NCBI RefSeq assembly: GCF_000176855.2
Contig: NC_015138.1
Span: 1,922,001-1,986,000, forward strand
Reading direction: 5' to 3'
Source: Paracidovorax avenae ATCC 19860
GTDB taxonomy: Bacteria > Pseudomonadota > Gammaproteobacteria > Burkholderiales > Burkholderiaceae_C
DNA length: 64,000 nt
Below are positions 56,795 through 64,000 of the stretch, piece by piece (within the stretch, counting starts at the first letter, position 1; each line of letters begins with the position of its first letter). The translations under genes and the position numbers were made by a program. The notes below the pieces were generated by a model. That model was not told the DNA's origin and made no database searches. It saw nothing but the letters and a program-made list of their open reading frames with translations.

Positions 56795-57955
56795 TCAGCG
56801 CGCCACGATTTCCGTGGTGCTCCCCCGTTGCACCAGCCGCACGGGCAGCAGGTGGGGAAGGAATTCGGCAAATCGCTGGTGCTGCCGCAGGCCGTAGCTG
56901 CCGCTCACCGGCAGGCGGGCCACGGCGGGATCGCGCACCACCAGGCCGGTGGGGCCGTAGCGCTCGAATTCCGCCAGCGCCTGGGCCAGCGGCGTGCGGT
57001 CGAAGCTGACGCGGCCGCTGCGCCACTGGGCGACGGAAGCGGGGGCGACGGAGGTCACGGTGCCGATGTCCGTCTCCTTGTTGCCGCGGGCCGGCCCTTC
57101 CAGCATCTGACCGCCCGACAGTTCCACCGCCGGTGACGCACTGCCCTGGGACGGGTCCGCCGGGCTGGCCGGGACCGTGTGGCGCTCCACGCGCACATGG
57201 CCTTCTTCGACCGCGACGACCGTGCGCCCGGCATCGATGCCCGATGCCGTATGCCTCACCGAAAACCGCGTGCCCAGCACCGTGATGCGCAGGTCCCCGG
57301 CAAGTACGTGAAATGGCCGCGCAGGGTCGGGGTGTACCGAAAACATGGCTTCGCCGTCGCCGAGCTCCACCTCGCGCCGGTTGCGATAGAGGCGTGCCTG
57401 GATGCGGGTGGCCGTGTCCAGTTGCACGGTACTGCCCGCGACCGCATCGTCCGGCAGCGTCGCGACTATCTGCTGCCCGCGTTGCGAAGCATAGGCCTGA
57501 ACGAACGTGGGCTGCATCCACCAATGGACCCCTCCTGCGCCCACCACGAACGCCACGCCCAGGGCCACGGCTGCATGGGGCAGGAAATGCCGGACCTGCA
57601 CTCCCCGGAGCGACAGGCGCCAACGGCGTGGCGTACTCGTGCGTGCCTGCCGGATGGGCGCCGCGCGGTCCGGAAGCCCGGCGCGCAATCTGGACGCATC
57701 CTCCACCGCGATCTGCCGCACCTCCTGCAGCGTCCGGGCCATGACATCGAGCGCTGCGGCGTGCCTGGGATCCGCTGCCAGCCAGTCCTGGAGTTCGGCG
57801 TGGCCGTGGGCGTCCAGTCCGCCGTGCTGCCTGACCGCCCAGGTCGCCGCTTCCTGCTCCATCGTCATCTCGCCAGCCGTCTCCCCGCCATGCGCATCCT
57901 CCCCTCCGGGCAGGGCGCCAGGATCGTTTTCTGGAAGGGAAGGAGGAAGAGGCAT
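56795..57955 (-). CDS. FecR-type anti-sigma/signal transducer
   Basis: The 386-residue protein has an N-terminal DUF4880-like cytoplasmic part (EQEAATWAVRQHGGLDAHGH, LQDWLAADPRHAAALDVMAR), one membrane segment (AAVALGVAFVVGAGGVHWWM) and a periplasmic FecR domain (VATLPDDAVAGSTVQLDTAT, VELGDGEAMFSVHPDPARPF, VLGTRFSVRH, VAVEEGHVRV). A C-terminal STN-interacting part follows (GRVSFDRTPLAQALAEFERY). It should relay receptor occupancy to the sigma factor. ATG 57955 avoids a low-complexity 39-codon extension. Confidence 0.88.
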   Translation of the reverse strand: MPLPPSLPENDPGALPGGEDAHGGETAGEMTMEQEAATWAVRQHGGLDAHGHAELQDWLAADPRHAAALDVMARTLQEVRQIAVEDASRLRAGLPDRAAPIRQARTSTPRRWRLSLRGVQVRHFLPHAAVALGVAFVVGAGGVHWWMQPTFVQAYASQRGQQIVATLPDDAVAGSTVQLDTATRIQARLYRNRREVELGDGEAMFSVHPDPARPFHVLAGDLRITVLGTRFSVRHTASGIDAGRTVVAVEEGHVRVERHTVPASPADPSQGSASPAVELSGGQMLEGPARGNKETDIGTVTSVAPASVAQWRSGRVSFDRTPLAQALAEFERYGPTGLVVRDPAVARLPVSGSYGLRQHQRFAEFLPHLLPVRLVQRGSTTEIVAR

Positions 57956-58022
57956 GCGCGAAGAAACCGGGACTATAGATGGATGCGGGCCGCCGTCGGC
58001 GCTCGCCACGTCGTGCGGGGCG

Positions 58023-58541
58023 CTAGTGCCTCTGCGCAGGTGCGTGCGGATGCCCGTCGCTCGCCTGCGCATGGCGTCGGCAGGCCAACGTGCCTCGTAC
58101 CACGTGTTTTTCGACCATGCTGACGGAAATGCCCATCCGCTGCGCGATTTCGGCCTGGGGAAGTCCGTCGATGATGTGCAGCACGAAAGCTTCGCGGCAG
58201 CGTGGCGGCAGGTTCTCGATCACCTGCACGTAGGCTCCCACGGTCTGCCGGCTGGCCAGGGCCTCTTCGGGCTGCAGGTACCGTGGTGCCGGCGGATCTC
58301 CGGCCTCGGCCACCGTGTCCAGGCTTTCGTGGTGCCGTACCTGCGCGCGGCGGTGCTGGTCGATGACCAGGTTGCGGGCCGTGCGGTAGAGCAGGGCACG
58401 CCCGTCCAGCACGGGAGGCCCTGCATGCTGGGCTGCGAGGACACGTGCATAGCTCTCCTGGGCCAGATCGGCTGCTGTGTCCCGGTCATTCACCTGGCGG
58501 TGAAGGAAGTTCAGCAGTTCGCGGTAGAAGCGCTCGAGCAT
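58023..58541 (-). CDS. FecI-type ECF sigma factor
   Basis: The 172-residue protein has region 2 (FYRELLNFLHRQVNDRDTAA, DLAQESYARVLA, LLYRTARNLVIDQHRR) and region 4 (LPPRCREAFVLHIIDGLPQA, EIAQRMGISVSMVEKHVVRG) of ECF sigma factors, with the short linker of the FecI group. It is first in the locus, upstream of fecR-type and receptor genes, and is preceded by a Fur-box-like site. It presumably transcribes the receptor gene when the siderophore is sensed. Confidence 0.9.
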   Translation of the reverse strand: MLERFYRELLNFLHRQVNDRDTAADLAQESYARVLAAQHAGPPVLDGRALLYRTARNLVIDQHRRAQVRHHESLDTVAEAGDPPAPRYLQPEEALASRQTVGAYVQVIENLPPRCREAFVLHIIDGLPQAEIAQRMGISVSMVEKHVVRGTLACRRHAQASDGHPHAPAQRH

Positions 58542-58610
58542 GGCGGGAAACGGCGTGGCGGCGACGGGTACAGCCCCGGCATGCGATGGCGGCAGGAACT
58601 ACGCGGGCTA

Positions 58611-58626
58611 AATGGGAATCATTCTA
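58611..58626 (-). promoter_or_regulatory. Fur-box-like site overlapping the sigma-gene promoter
   Basis: AATGGGAATCATT (58611-58623) matches 11 of 13 bases of the core Fur motif AATGATAATCATT. On the minus strand a TAGAAT (58626-58621) that could be the -10 box overlaps it, about 80 bp before the sigma gene. Fe-Fur would block transcription in iron-replete cells. Confidence 0.6.
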
Positions 58627-58719
58627 TGGCACTGGCGTGCAGAGGCCGGAGTGACGGAGACCGAGGCATGGAATCGGTCGCGGGAGGGCGGCTTGTCTTG
58701 GCAGCGCGGAACAGGTGGG

Positions 58720-58735
58720 CTTGCACGCGTGCAAG
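58720..58735. repeat. Perfect 16-bp palindrome beside the tRNA terminator
   Basis: CTTGCACGCGTGCAAG is a perfect 16-bp palindrome directly next to the A-run of the terminator hairpin. It could be an operator or part of a compound terminator. Confidence 0.5.
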
Positions 58736-58771
58736 AAAAAACCCCTGACTCTTGCGAATCAGGGGTTTTTT
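58736..58771. terminator. Bidirectional intrinsic terminator
   Basis: CCCCTGA (58742-58748) and TCAGGGG (58759-58765) form a perfect 7-bp stem, 10-nt loop, with six A residues on one side (58736-58741) and six T on the other (58766-58771). It terminates the tRNA-Thr transcript 3 nt beyond its CCA end on the minus strand and could also act on the plus strand. Confidence 0.9.
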
Positions 58772-58774
58772 GTT

Positions 58775-58850
58775 TGGTGCCGGAGAGATGAATCGAACAC
58801 CCGACCTTCTCATTACGAATGAGCTGCTCTACCGACTGAGCTACACCGGC
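58775..58850 (-). tRNA. tRNA-Thr (anticodon CGT)
   Basis: A 76-nt cloverleaf on the minus strand: acceptor GCCGGTG with CTCCGGC (one G-U/mismatch tolerated), D-arm GCTCAGTCGGTAGAGC, anticodon loop TTCGTAA (CGT, reading ACG) and T-arm containing GTTCGATTC. CCA is encoded. The anticodon arm has the same G27/A43 pair as the E. coli threonine CGT tRNA. It lies 11 bp after the fbp stop and has its own promoter in the fbp 3' end. Confidence 0.95.
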
Positions 58851-58860
58851 GAAGAATTGA

Positions 58861-58888
58861 ATTATATACCGGAATGGTAGCGTGTCAC
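58861..58888 (-). promoter_or_regulatory. Promoter of tRNA-Thr inside the 3' end of fbp
   Basis: GTGACA (58888-58883) and a perfect TATAAT (58866-58861) are 16 bp apart on the minus strand. Transcription would start about 3-4 nt before the tRNA. GTGACA encodes a Val-Thr pair near the end of fbp, and the -10 box contains the fbp TAA stop. Confidence 0.75.
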
Positions 58889-59869
58889 GCGTTCCACTTC
58901 ATTTTTCGATCCGAGGATCACGCTGACGCGTTCGTGCAACTGCTTCGGCTGGATGTCCAGGATGCGTTCCTTGCCGTTGGTCGCCGCACCGCCGGCCTGC
59001 TCGATCAGCCAGGACATCGGGTTGGCCTCGTACATCAGGCGCAGCTTGCCCGGCTTGTTCGGCTCGCGCTTGTCCCAGGGGTAGAGGAAGATGCCGCCGC
59101 GCGTGAGGATGCGGTGCACGTCCGCCACCATGCTGGCGATCCAGCGCATGTTGAAGTCCTTCTCGCGCGGGCCTTCCGTGCCGGCCAGGCATTCGTCGAT
59201 GTAGCGCTTCACCGGGGCGTCCCAGTGGCGCATGTTGCTCATGTTGATCGCGAATTCCTTCGTGTCGGCAGGAATCTTCACGTTCTCTTCCACCAGCACG
59301 AACGAGCCTTGCTCGCGGTCGAGCGTGAACATGGCCACGCCGTCGCCCACCGTGAGCACCAGCGTGGTCTGCGGGCCGTAGATGCAGTAGCCGGCAGCCA
59401 CCTGGCTGGAGCCGGCCTGCAGGAAGTCCTCGGTGGTCACGCCGGGGTGGCCCTCGGGCTTCTTCAGCACGCTGAAGATGGTGCCGATGCTCACGTTCAC
59501 GTCGATGTTGGAGGAGCCGTCCAGGGGATCGAACAGCAGCAGGTACTCGCCCTGCGGGTAGCGGTTGGGCACCACGTAGATGCTGTCCATCTCTTCCGAC
59601 GCCATGGCGGCCAGGTGGCCGCCCCATTCGTTGGCTTCGATGAGCACTTCGTTGGCGATGATGTCCAGCTTCTTCTGGATTTCGCCCTGCACGTTCTCGC
59701 TGGAGGCCGAGCCCAGCACGCCGCCGAGGGCGCCCTTGTTCACGGCGTGGCTGATGTGCTTGCAGGCGCGGGCCACCACCTCCAGCAGCAGGCGCAGCTG
59801 CGAGGGGATGAGGCCATCGACGCGCTGCTGCTCGACGAGGTAGCGGGTGAGGCTGATGCGTTGTGCCAT
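58862..59869 (-). CDS. fbp: Fructose-1,6-bisphosphatase class I
   Basis: The 335-residue enzyme makes fructose 6-phosphate in gluconeogenesis. Conserved parts are [20 protein letters not shown], the metal-binding [39 protein letters not shown] and [19 protein letters not shown] with [17 protein letters not shown]. Length is normal and no residue appears missing. It lies 51 bp after pepN on the same strand. The final codons double as a tRNA promoter. Confidence 0.97.
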   Translation of the reverse strand: MAQRISLTRYLVEQQRVDGLIPSQLRLLLEVVARACKHISHAVNKGALGGVLGSASSENVQGEIQKKLDIIANEVLIEANEWGGHLAAMASEEMDSIYVVPNRYPQGEYLLLFDPLDGSSNIDVNVSIGTIFSVLKKPEGHPGVTTEDFLQAGSSQVAAGYCIYGPQTTLVLTVGDGVAMFTLDREQGSFVLVEENVKIPADTKEFAINMSNMRHWDAPVKRYIDECLAGTEGPREKDFNMRWIASMVADVHRILTRGGIFLYPWDKREPNKPGKLRLMYEANPMSWLIEQAGGAATNGKERILDIQPKQLHERVSVILGSKNEVERVTRYHSGI

Positions 59870-59920
59870 GTTCGGTGGATCTTTCGGTTGTTTTTTCGAA
59901 GGAGCGTCCGGCCTGCCGGA

Positions 59921-62632
59921 TCAGTCTGCGAGCGCGCGGCCGACCACTTCGCGCACGTCGTTGGACAGGTCGGGTTTGGCGGCCACGCGCGCGATGGCGT
60001 CGCGCGCGGCCGTCCGGTAGGGCTCGGCGAGCTTGCTCCAGCGGTCGAGGGCGCGCGCGAGGCGGGCTGCCACCTGCGGGTTCAGCGTGTCGAGCTCGAT
60101 CACGCGGTCCGCCCAGAAGGCGTAGCCGGCGGCATCCTGGCGATGGAAGGCCCCGGGGTTGGCGCTGCAATAGCTGAAGATCAGGCTGCGCGCGCGGTTC
60201 GGGTTCTTGAGGCTGAAGTCCGGGTGCTTCATCAGCTCCTTCACGGCAGGCAGCACGTCGCCGCCGCGGTCCGGCGCGCCGGCCTGCAGCGCGAACCACT
60301 TGTCCAGCACCAGCGCTTCGTCCTTGAACATCGCGTGGAAGCGCGCCAGGGCCTGCGCGGCGAGCGGCTGGCCGCTGGCCACCAGGGCGGCCAATGCGTT
60401 GAAGCGGTCGGTCATGTTGCCCGCGTCCTTGAATCGCTGGTAGGCCCGGCCCGGCCAGACGGTGTCGCCCGTGCGGCGCGCCGCCAGGCACAGCATCGAC
60501 AGCGCCATGCCGGCCAGCGCGCGGCGGCCGGAGGATGTGGCGTCCGGCCGGTATCCGCCGGTGTCGTGGTGCTGATCCCAGGTCCATTCCCAGTCGGGCT
60601 GCAGGGCGACGGCGAGCTGCTGGCGCATGGCCTCGCGCACGGCGTGCACGCGCTGCGGATCGACCACGTCGAGCTGCTCGGCGATGTAGCCTTCGGAGGG
60701 CAGGGCGAGGACCAGTTCCTTGAAGGCGGCGTCCAGCGCGGGATGGCGCAGCACGTCGCGCATCGCAGCGACGAAGCTCGCCGGCAGCAGTTCACGTTGC
60801 AGCACGCCATCGGCGGGTACATCCAGCGACGCGTCGCCGATGGCCTGGATGGCGATGCGCAGCGCCAGGCGCTGGCCGGCCTCCCAGCGGTTGAACGGAT
60901 CGGTGTCGTGTGCGAGCAGGGCGAGCAATTGCGCGTCGGTGGCCTCGATGTCCAGCAGCACCGGGGCGCTGAAGCCGCGCAGCAGCGACGGGACCGGCTC
61001 CGACGGCACGTTCACGAACGTGTAGGTGTGGGCCGCCTCGGTGAGCACCACGGTGCGGTCCGGGGCGCCGGCCTCGGCCTCGCCTTCGAGCTGCAGGGGC
61101 AGGGCGACGCCGTCGGCGCCGAGCAGTCCCAGCGCCACGGGGATCACCATCGGCTCCTTCACCGGCTGGCCGGGCGTGGGGGCGATGCTCTGCTCGAGCG
61201 TGAGCGTGTAGGTGCGGGCGCCGGCGTCGTAGGCGCCGCGGGCGCGCACGCGCGGCGTGCCGGCCTGGGCGTACCAGCGCTTGAACTGCGGCAGCAGGCG
61301 GGCCAGCTCGCTGCCCGGGTTGGCGTCGGCGATGGCCTGCGCGAAATCGTCGCAGGTCACGGCCTGGCCGTCGTGGCGCTCGAAGTAGAGCTTCATGCCC
61401 GCGGCGAAACCGTCACGGCCGACCAGCGTGTGCATCATGCGCACGACCTCGGCCCCCTTCTCGTAGATGGTGACGGTGTAGAAGTTGTTGATCTCGACGT
61501 AGCTGTCCGGGCGCACGGGGTGTGCCATCGGGCCGGCGTCCTCGGGGAACTGCACGGTGCGCAGCACGCGCACGTCCTCGATGCGCTTGACGGCGCGCGC
61601 CGAGGGGCTGCCCGAGAGGTCCTGGCTGAATTCCTGGTCTCGGAAGACCGTGAGGCCTTCCTTCAGCGACAGCTGGAACCAGTCGCGGCAGGTAACGCGG
61701 TTGCCGGTCCAGTTGTGGAAATACTCGTGGCCCACCACCGATTCGATGTTCGCGAAATCGGCGTCGGTGGCCGTGGCCTGGCTCGCCAGCACGTACTTCG
61801 TGTTGAAGATGTTCAGGCCCTTGTTCTCCATCGCGCCCATGTTGAAGTCGCTGGTGGCGACGATCATGAAGCGTTCGAGATCGAGCGGCAGGCCGAAGCG
61901 CGCCTCGTCCCAGGCGATGCTGGCCATGAGCGAATTCATCGCGTGCTCGGTCTTCTCCAGGTCGCCCGGGCGCACGAAGATCTGCAGCAGGTGGTCGTTG
62001 CCGGAGCGTGCGCGGATGCGCTGCTCGCGCGCCACCAGCTTGCCCGCGACCAGCGCGAACAGGTAGCAGGGCTTCTTGTGCGGATCGACCCACTTGGCGA
62101 AGTGCCGGCCATCGTCCAGCCCGCCCTGGTCCACCAGGTTGCCGTTGGACAGCAGCACCGGGTACTCGGCCTTGTCGGCGCGCAGCGTGACGGTGTAGCT
62201 CGCCATCACGTCCGGGCGGTCGAGGAAGTAGGTGATGCGGCGGAAGCCCTCGGCCTCGCACTGCGTGAAGAACGTGCCCTGGCTCACGTAGAGCCCCGAC
62301 AGCTGCGTGTTCTTGGCGGGGCAGCAGGTGGTGAAGATCTCCAGATCGAAGGGCTCTTCGCCTTCGGGGAGGTTCTCCAGCACCAGATGGGCGCCTTCGA
62401 GCTTGAAGGACGTGCCCGCCCCGTTGACCAGCACCCGCGCGAGGTTCAGATCCTCGCCGTCCAGGCGCAGGGGGCCCGGCGGCACGTCGGCGTTGCGGCG
62501 CACGCGCAGGCGGCTGAGCACGCGGGTCTTGGCGGGGTCCAGGTCGAACGTGAGGTCCACGCTGTCGATCCAGAACGCGGGGGCGATGTAGTCGGCACGG
62601 TGGATGGCCGTGGCGGGTTGTCCTTCACGCAT
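59921..62632 (-). CDS. pepN: Aminopeptidase N (M1 family)
   Basis: The 903-residue zinc aminopeptidase has the substrate motif GAMENKGLNIFN and the zinc motif VGHEYFHNWTGNRVTCRDW (HExxH plus the downstream Glu in LKEGLTVFRDQEF). The C-terminal half is the helical PepN domain (residues ~550-900). It removes N-terminal residues from peptides in the cytoplasm. It begins at ATG 62632 and is followed by fbp. Confidence 0.96.
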   Translation of the reverse strand: MREGQPATAIHRADYIAPAFWIDSVDLTFDLDPAKTRVLSRLRVRRNADVPPGPLRLDGEDLNLARVLVNGAGTSFKLEGAHLVLENLPEGEEPFDLEIFTTCCPAKNTQLSGLYVSQGTFFTQCEAEGFRRITYFLDRPDVMASYTVTLRADKAEYPVLLSNGNLVDQGGLDDGRHFAKWVDPHKKPCYLFALVAGKLVAREQRIRARSGNDHLLQIFVRPGDLEKTEHAMNSLMASIAWDEARFGLPLDLERFMIVATSDFNMGAMENKGLNIFNTKYVLASQATATDADFANIESVVGHEYFHNWTGNRVTCRDWFQLSLKEGLTVFRDQEFSQDLSGSPSARAVKRIEDVRVLRTVQFPEDAGPMAHPVRPDSYVEINNFYTVTIYEKGAEVVRMMHTLVGRDGFAAGMKLYFERHDGQAVTCDDFAQAIADANPGSELARLLPQFKRWYAQAGTPRVRARGAYDAGARTYTLTLEQSIAPTPGQPVKEPMVIPVALGLLGADGVALPLQLEGEAEAGAPDRTVVLTEAAHTYTFVNVPSEPVPSLLRGFSAPVLLDIEATDAQLLALLAHDTDPFNRWEAGQRLALRIAIQAIGDASLDVPADGVLQRELLPASFVAAMRDVLRHPALDAAFKELVLALPSEGYIAEQLDVVDPQRVHAVREAMRQQLAVALQPDWEWTWDQHHDTGGYRPDATSSGRRALAGMALSMLCLAARRTGDTVWPGRAYQRFKDAGNMTDRFNALAALVASGQPLAAQALARFHAMFKDEALVLDKWFALQAGAPDRGGDVLPAVKELMKHPDFSLKNPNRARSLIFSYCSANPGAFHRQDAAGYAFWADRVIELDTLNPQVAARLARALDRWSKLAEPYRTAARDAIARVAAKPDLSNDVREVVGRALAD

Positions 62633-62692
62633 GGGGCGTAGTCTCCAAATAGGGCACGAGCCGTTTCACGGCAAGCGTGCGGGAAGTAAGGG

Positions 62693-63286
62693 TCATTGGA
62701 CGAGATTCAGTACTGCGCGGTCGAGGCGCTGGAAGCTCGGCGAATGCTGCGCGAGGTGCGTCAGGTTCAGCTGGGACGCTATTTTTGCCTGATGCGTGGT
62801 GGGTTTGTAGGCCATGCCCTTGGGTTGGGCGGCGGAAAGCCAGCCTTTGGCGTCTCTTACACCCTCAGGATCGGTCGGGAAGGCGGCCTCGGACGAGATG
62901 GCCGGCAGGGCCAGGCGTGTGGTCGCCTCATCGCACAGGAACAGCGATTCGAACTCCTTGACGATAAAACAGGCCTCGAAAGGATGATCAGCTCGGATGT
63001 CATGCGCCATGGCCTTGAGGTTCCGCTCTTCATGCTCCGCGTCGATGCACCACTCGCAATCGAAATCCAGAACGCACAGCACGGCCGCATCTTCCAGAAT
63101 GGCTGCTTCGAAAAACCGGGCGAAATTGGCCTTCACCCTGGGCAGTTCGCCCCGGCGCTGCGGTTTCAATACCTGTACGTCATAACGTCCATGGTGTTCA
63201 AGGATGCGCCGCAGCAGTACGGGGACTGCGCGCTCGTCGCCTTCGCCTTCCACGATGGGCAGCAGCCTTTGGCGGATCGCGGTCAT
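62693..63286 (-). CDS. DUF4276 family TOPRIM-like protein
   Basis: The 197-residue protein starts with a TOPRIM-like first strand and Glu (LLPIVEGEGDERAVPVLLRR) and has a second acidic motif (AAVLCVLDFDCEWC, DxD type). It continues with a helical part (FEACFIVKEFESLFLCDEAT) and ends in basic/aromatic sequence (KPTTHQAKIASQLNLTHLAQ). DUF4276 proteins are predicted metal-dependent nucleases usually paired with an ATPase; this one overlaps such a gene by 4 bp (ATGA, 63283-63286). Such pairs are candidates for phage defence. Activity is unproven. Confidence 0.75.
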   Translation of the reverse strand: MTAIRQRLLPIVEGEGDERAVPVLLRRILEHHGRYDVQVLKPQRRGELPRVKANFARFFEAAILEDAAVLCVLDFDCEWCIDAEHEERNLKAMAHDIRADHPFEACFIVKEFESLFLCDEATTRLALPAISSEAAFPTDPEGVRDAKGWLSAAQPKGMAYKPTTHQAKIASQLNLTHLAQHSPSFQRLDRAVLNLVQ

Positions 63287-64000
63287 GGAGCTTCTTCCGG
63301 CTGAAGGCCTTCAGCCGCCATGAACTCGCCCAGCGTCATGAGGCCGCGTTGTACGGCCTCCCGCTGCGACGCCTTGATAGGGGCGATGTGCGTGACGCCG
63401 TCTTGCATGGTGACGATGCGGATGTTGTCTGGTTCAAAATGCTCAATCAATTGCGGACTGTGTGTGGTGACGACGATCTGCGTCAGTTCCGCCACCTCCT
63501 TGAAGGCTTCGGCGAGCATGGAAAGAACAGCCGGATGCACAGTCTGCTCGGGTTCCTCTATCACGATCAGTGAGGGCGTGGGCGCCTGATAAAGCGAGAG
63601 CAGGATGCCAAAGACTCGCAGCGTGCCGTCGGAGAGCTGAGCCGGATCGAATTGCCGCTCCGTTTCCCCGTTCTTGCCGAAGCGAAAAAAGGGGATGAGG
63701 TAGCTACCCACGGGCGTGACCGCCACATCCCTGAAATCGGGCAGCACTACGCGCATCATTTCGTAGATGCGCTCCAGCATCTGGCGACCTTCTTCCGTGC
63801 GTTGTGCGGATCGGATGACGGAGACCCAGTTGCTGCCGTCTTCGCGCAGGCTCGTGTCTGCGTGCAGAGTGGTGACTTGCCGCAGGATGTTGGGATAGAG
63901 CGAGGAAAATCTCCAGCGCAGGATGTGCCGCTCCAGCGGCTTTCCCAACTCATCGAGGCCGAACATCCTGGTCTCTTCCAGCAGGGCGCCTAGCGCCAAG
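63283..64000 (-). CDS. AAA/ABC-type ATPase, OLD/AAA_21-like (partial, N-terminus off window)
   Basis: About 239 C-terminal residues are visible; the frame is open to the edge, so the Walker A is outside. Present are an ABC-signature-like AQLSDGTLRVFGILLSLYQ, Walker B LIVIEEPEQTVHPAVLSMLA and the switch His in IVVTTHSPQLIEHF. This is the layout of AAA_21/OLD-type ATPases found in defence systems such as PARIS and Gabija-like sets. It is coupled to the DUF4276 gene. Confidence 0.82.
   Translation of the reverse strand, partial: LALGALLEETRMFGLDELGKPLERHILRWRFSSLYPNILRQVTTLHADTSLREDGSNWVSVIRSAQRTEEGRQMLERIYEMMRVVLPDFRDVAVTPVGSYLIPFFRFGKNGETERQFDPAQLSDGTLRVFGILLSLYQAPTPSLIVIEEPEQTVHPAVLSMLAEAFKEVAELTQIVVTTHSPQLIEHFEPDNIRIVTMQDGVTHIAPIKASQREAVQRGLMTLGEFMAAEGLQPEEAP

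Noticed and set aside
52000..58700. Prophage or mobile element in the region on the opposite strand
   Set aside because: All genes belong to a coherent siderophore locus; there is no integrase, transposase or terminal repeat.
58874..62641. 1255-codon plus-strand frame over fbp and pepN
   Set aside because: It is a GC-driven antisense frame; fbp and pepN are unmistakable on the other strand.

Overview
This window comes from a very GC-rich bacterial chromosome. The rpsB-tsf-pyrH-frr-uppS-cdsA-dxr-rseP-bamA-skp-lpxD-fabZ-lpxA-lpxB-rnhB-SpoU block, the TAXI-type receptor and the DUF3649/PepSY/DUF3325 tail of a siderophore locus together suggest a betaproteobacterium of the order Burkholderiales, most like Comamonadaceae (Acidovorax/Paracidovorax group). 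That placement is inference from gene content and protein character; no database search was possible. The window holds about 57 protein genes, one tRNA and no insertion sequence, rRNA or CRISPR array.

Layout. 1-8.3 kb: the start of an M14 carboxypeptidase lipoprotein, the DEAD-box helicase rhlE, a stand-alone ATP-synthase epsilon-like gene, the ABC-F factor ettA and a DUF1631 gene. 8.4-10.8 kb: a coupled pair, P1 (DmpA-type) peptidase plus membrane-anchored TAXI receptor. 10.8-17.7 kb: an AraC-type regulator divergent from a three-gene catabolic operon (aldehyde dehydrogenase, GMC oxidoreductase, and a Baeyer-Villiger-type monooxygenase fused to an HSL-type esterase). 17.7-21.2 kb: a compositionally different patch with a large lipoprotein serine protease, a TraT-family lipoprotein and a small unknown protein. 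21.5-30.6 kb: a cupin gene, a copper-handling cluster (DUF411-CusF fusion, multicopper oxidase, TolC-like protein, two His-rich secreted proteins), a YitT protein, and a divergent cadA/cadR pair sharing a MerR-type operator. 30.6-33.5 kb: an Mla/MCE-type permease, MCE protein and lipoprotein without an ATPase gene, then a 61-residue protein. 33.6-36.5 kb: nnr and dadA.

36.8-52.0 kb is the conserved block for translation (S2, EF-Ts, ribosome recycling), UMP kinase, isoprenoid and phospholipid precursors (UppS, CdsA, Dxr), outer-membrane assembly (RseP, BamA, Skp) and lipid A synthesis (LpxD, FabZ, LpxA, LpxB), ending with RNase HII and a SpoU methyltransferase. Many junctions are 1-4 bp overlaps. 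52.0-58.5 kb, on the other strand, is an iron/siderophore locus: FecI-type sigma factor behind a Fur-box-like site, FecR-type regulator, STN-containing TonB receptor and three membrane proteins. 58.7-62.6 kb: tRNA-Thr(CGT), fbp and pepN. The right edge (62.7-64 kb) cuts into an AAA ATPase overlapping a DUF4276/TOPRIM-like gene, a plausible defence module.

Most promising for novelty: the monooxygenase-esterase fusion operon, the TraT/protease patch and the ATPase/DUF4276 pair. Smaller surprises are the orphan epsilon gene, the tRNA promoter buried in the last codons of fbp, and the Mla-like set without an ATPase.
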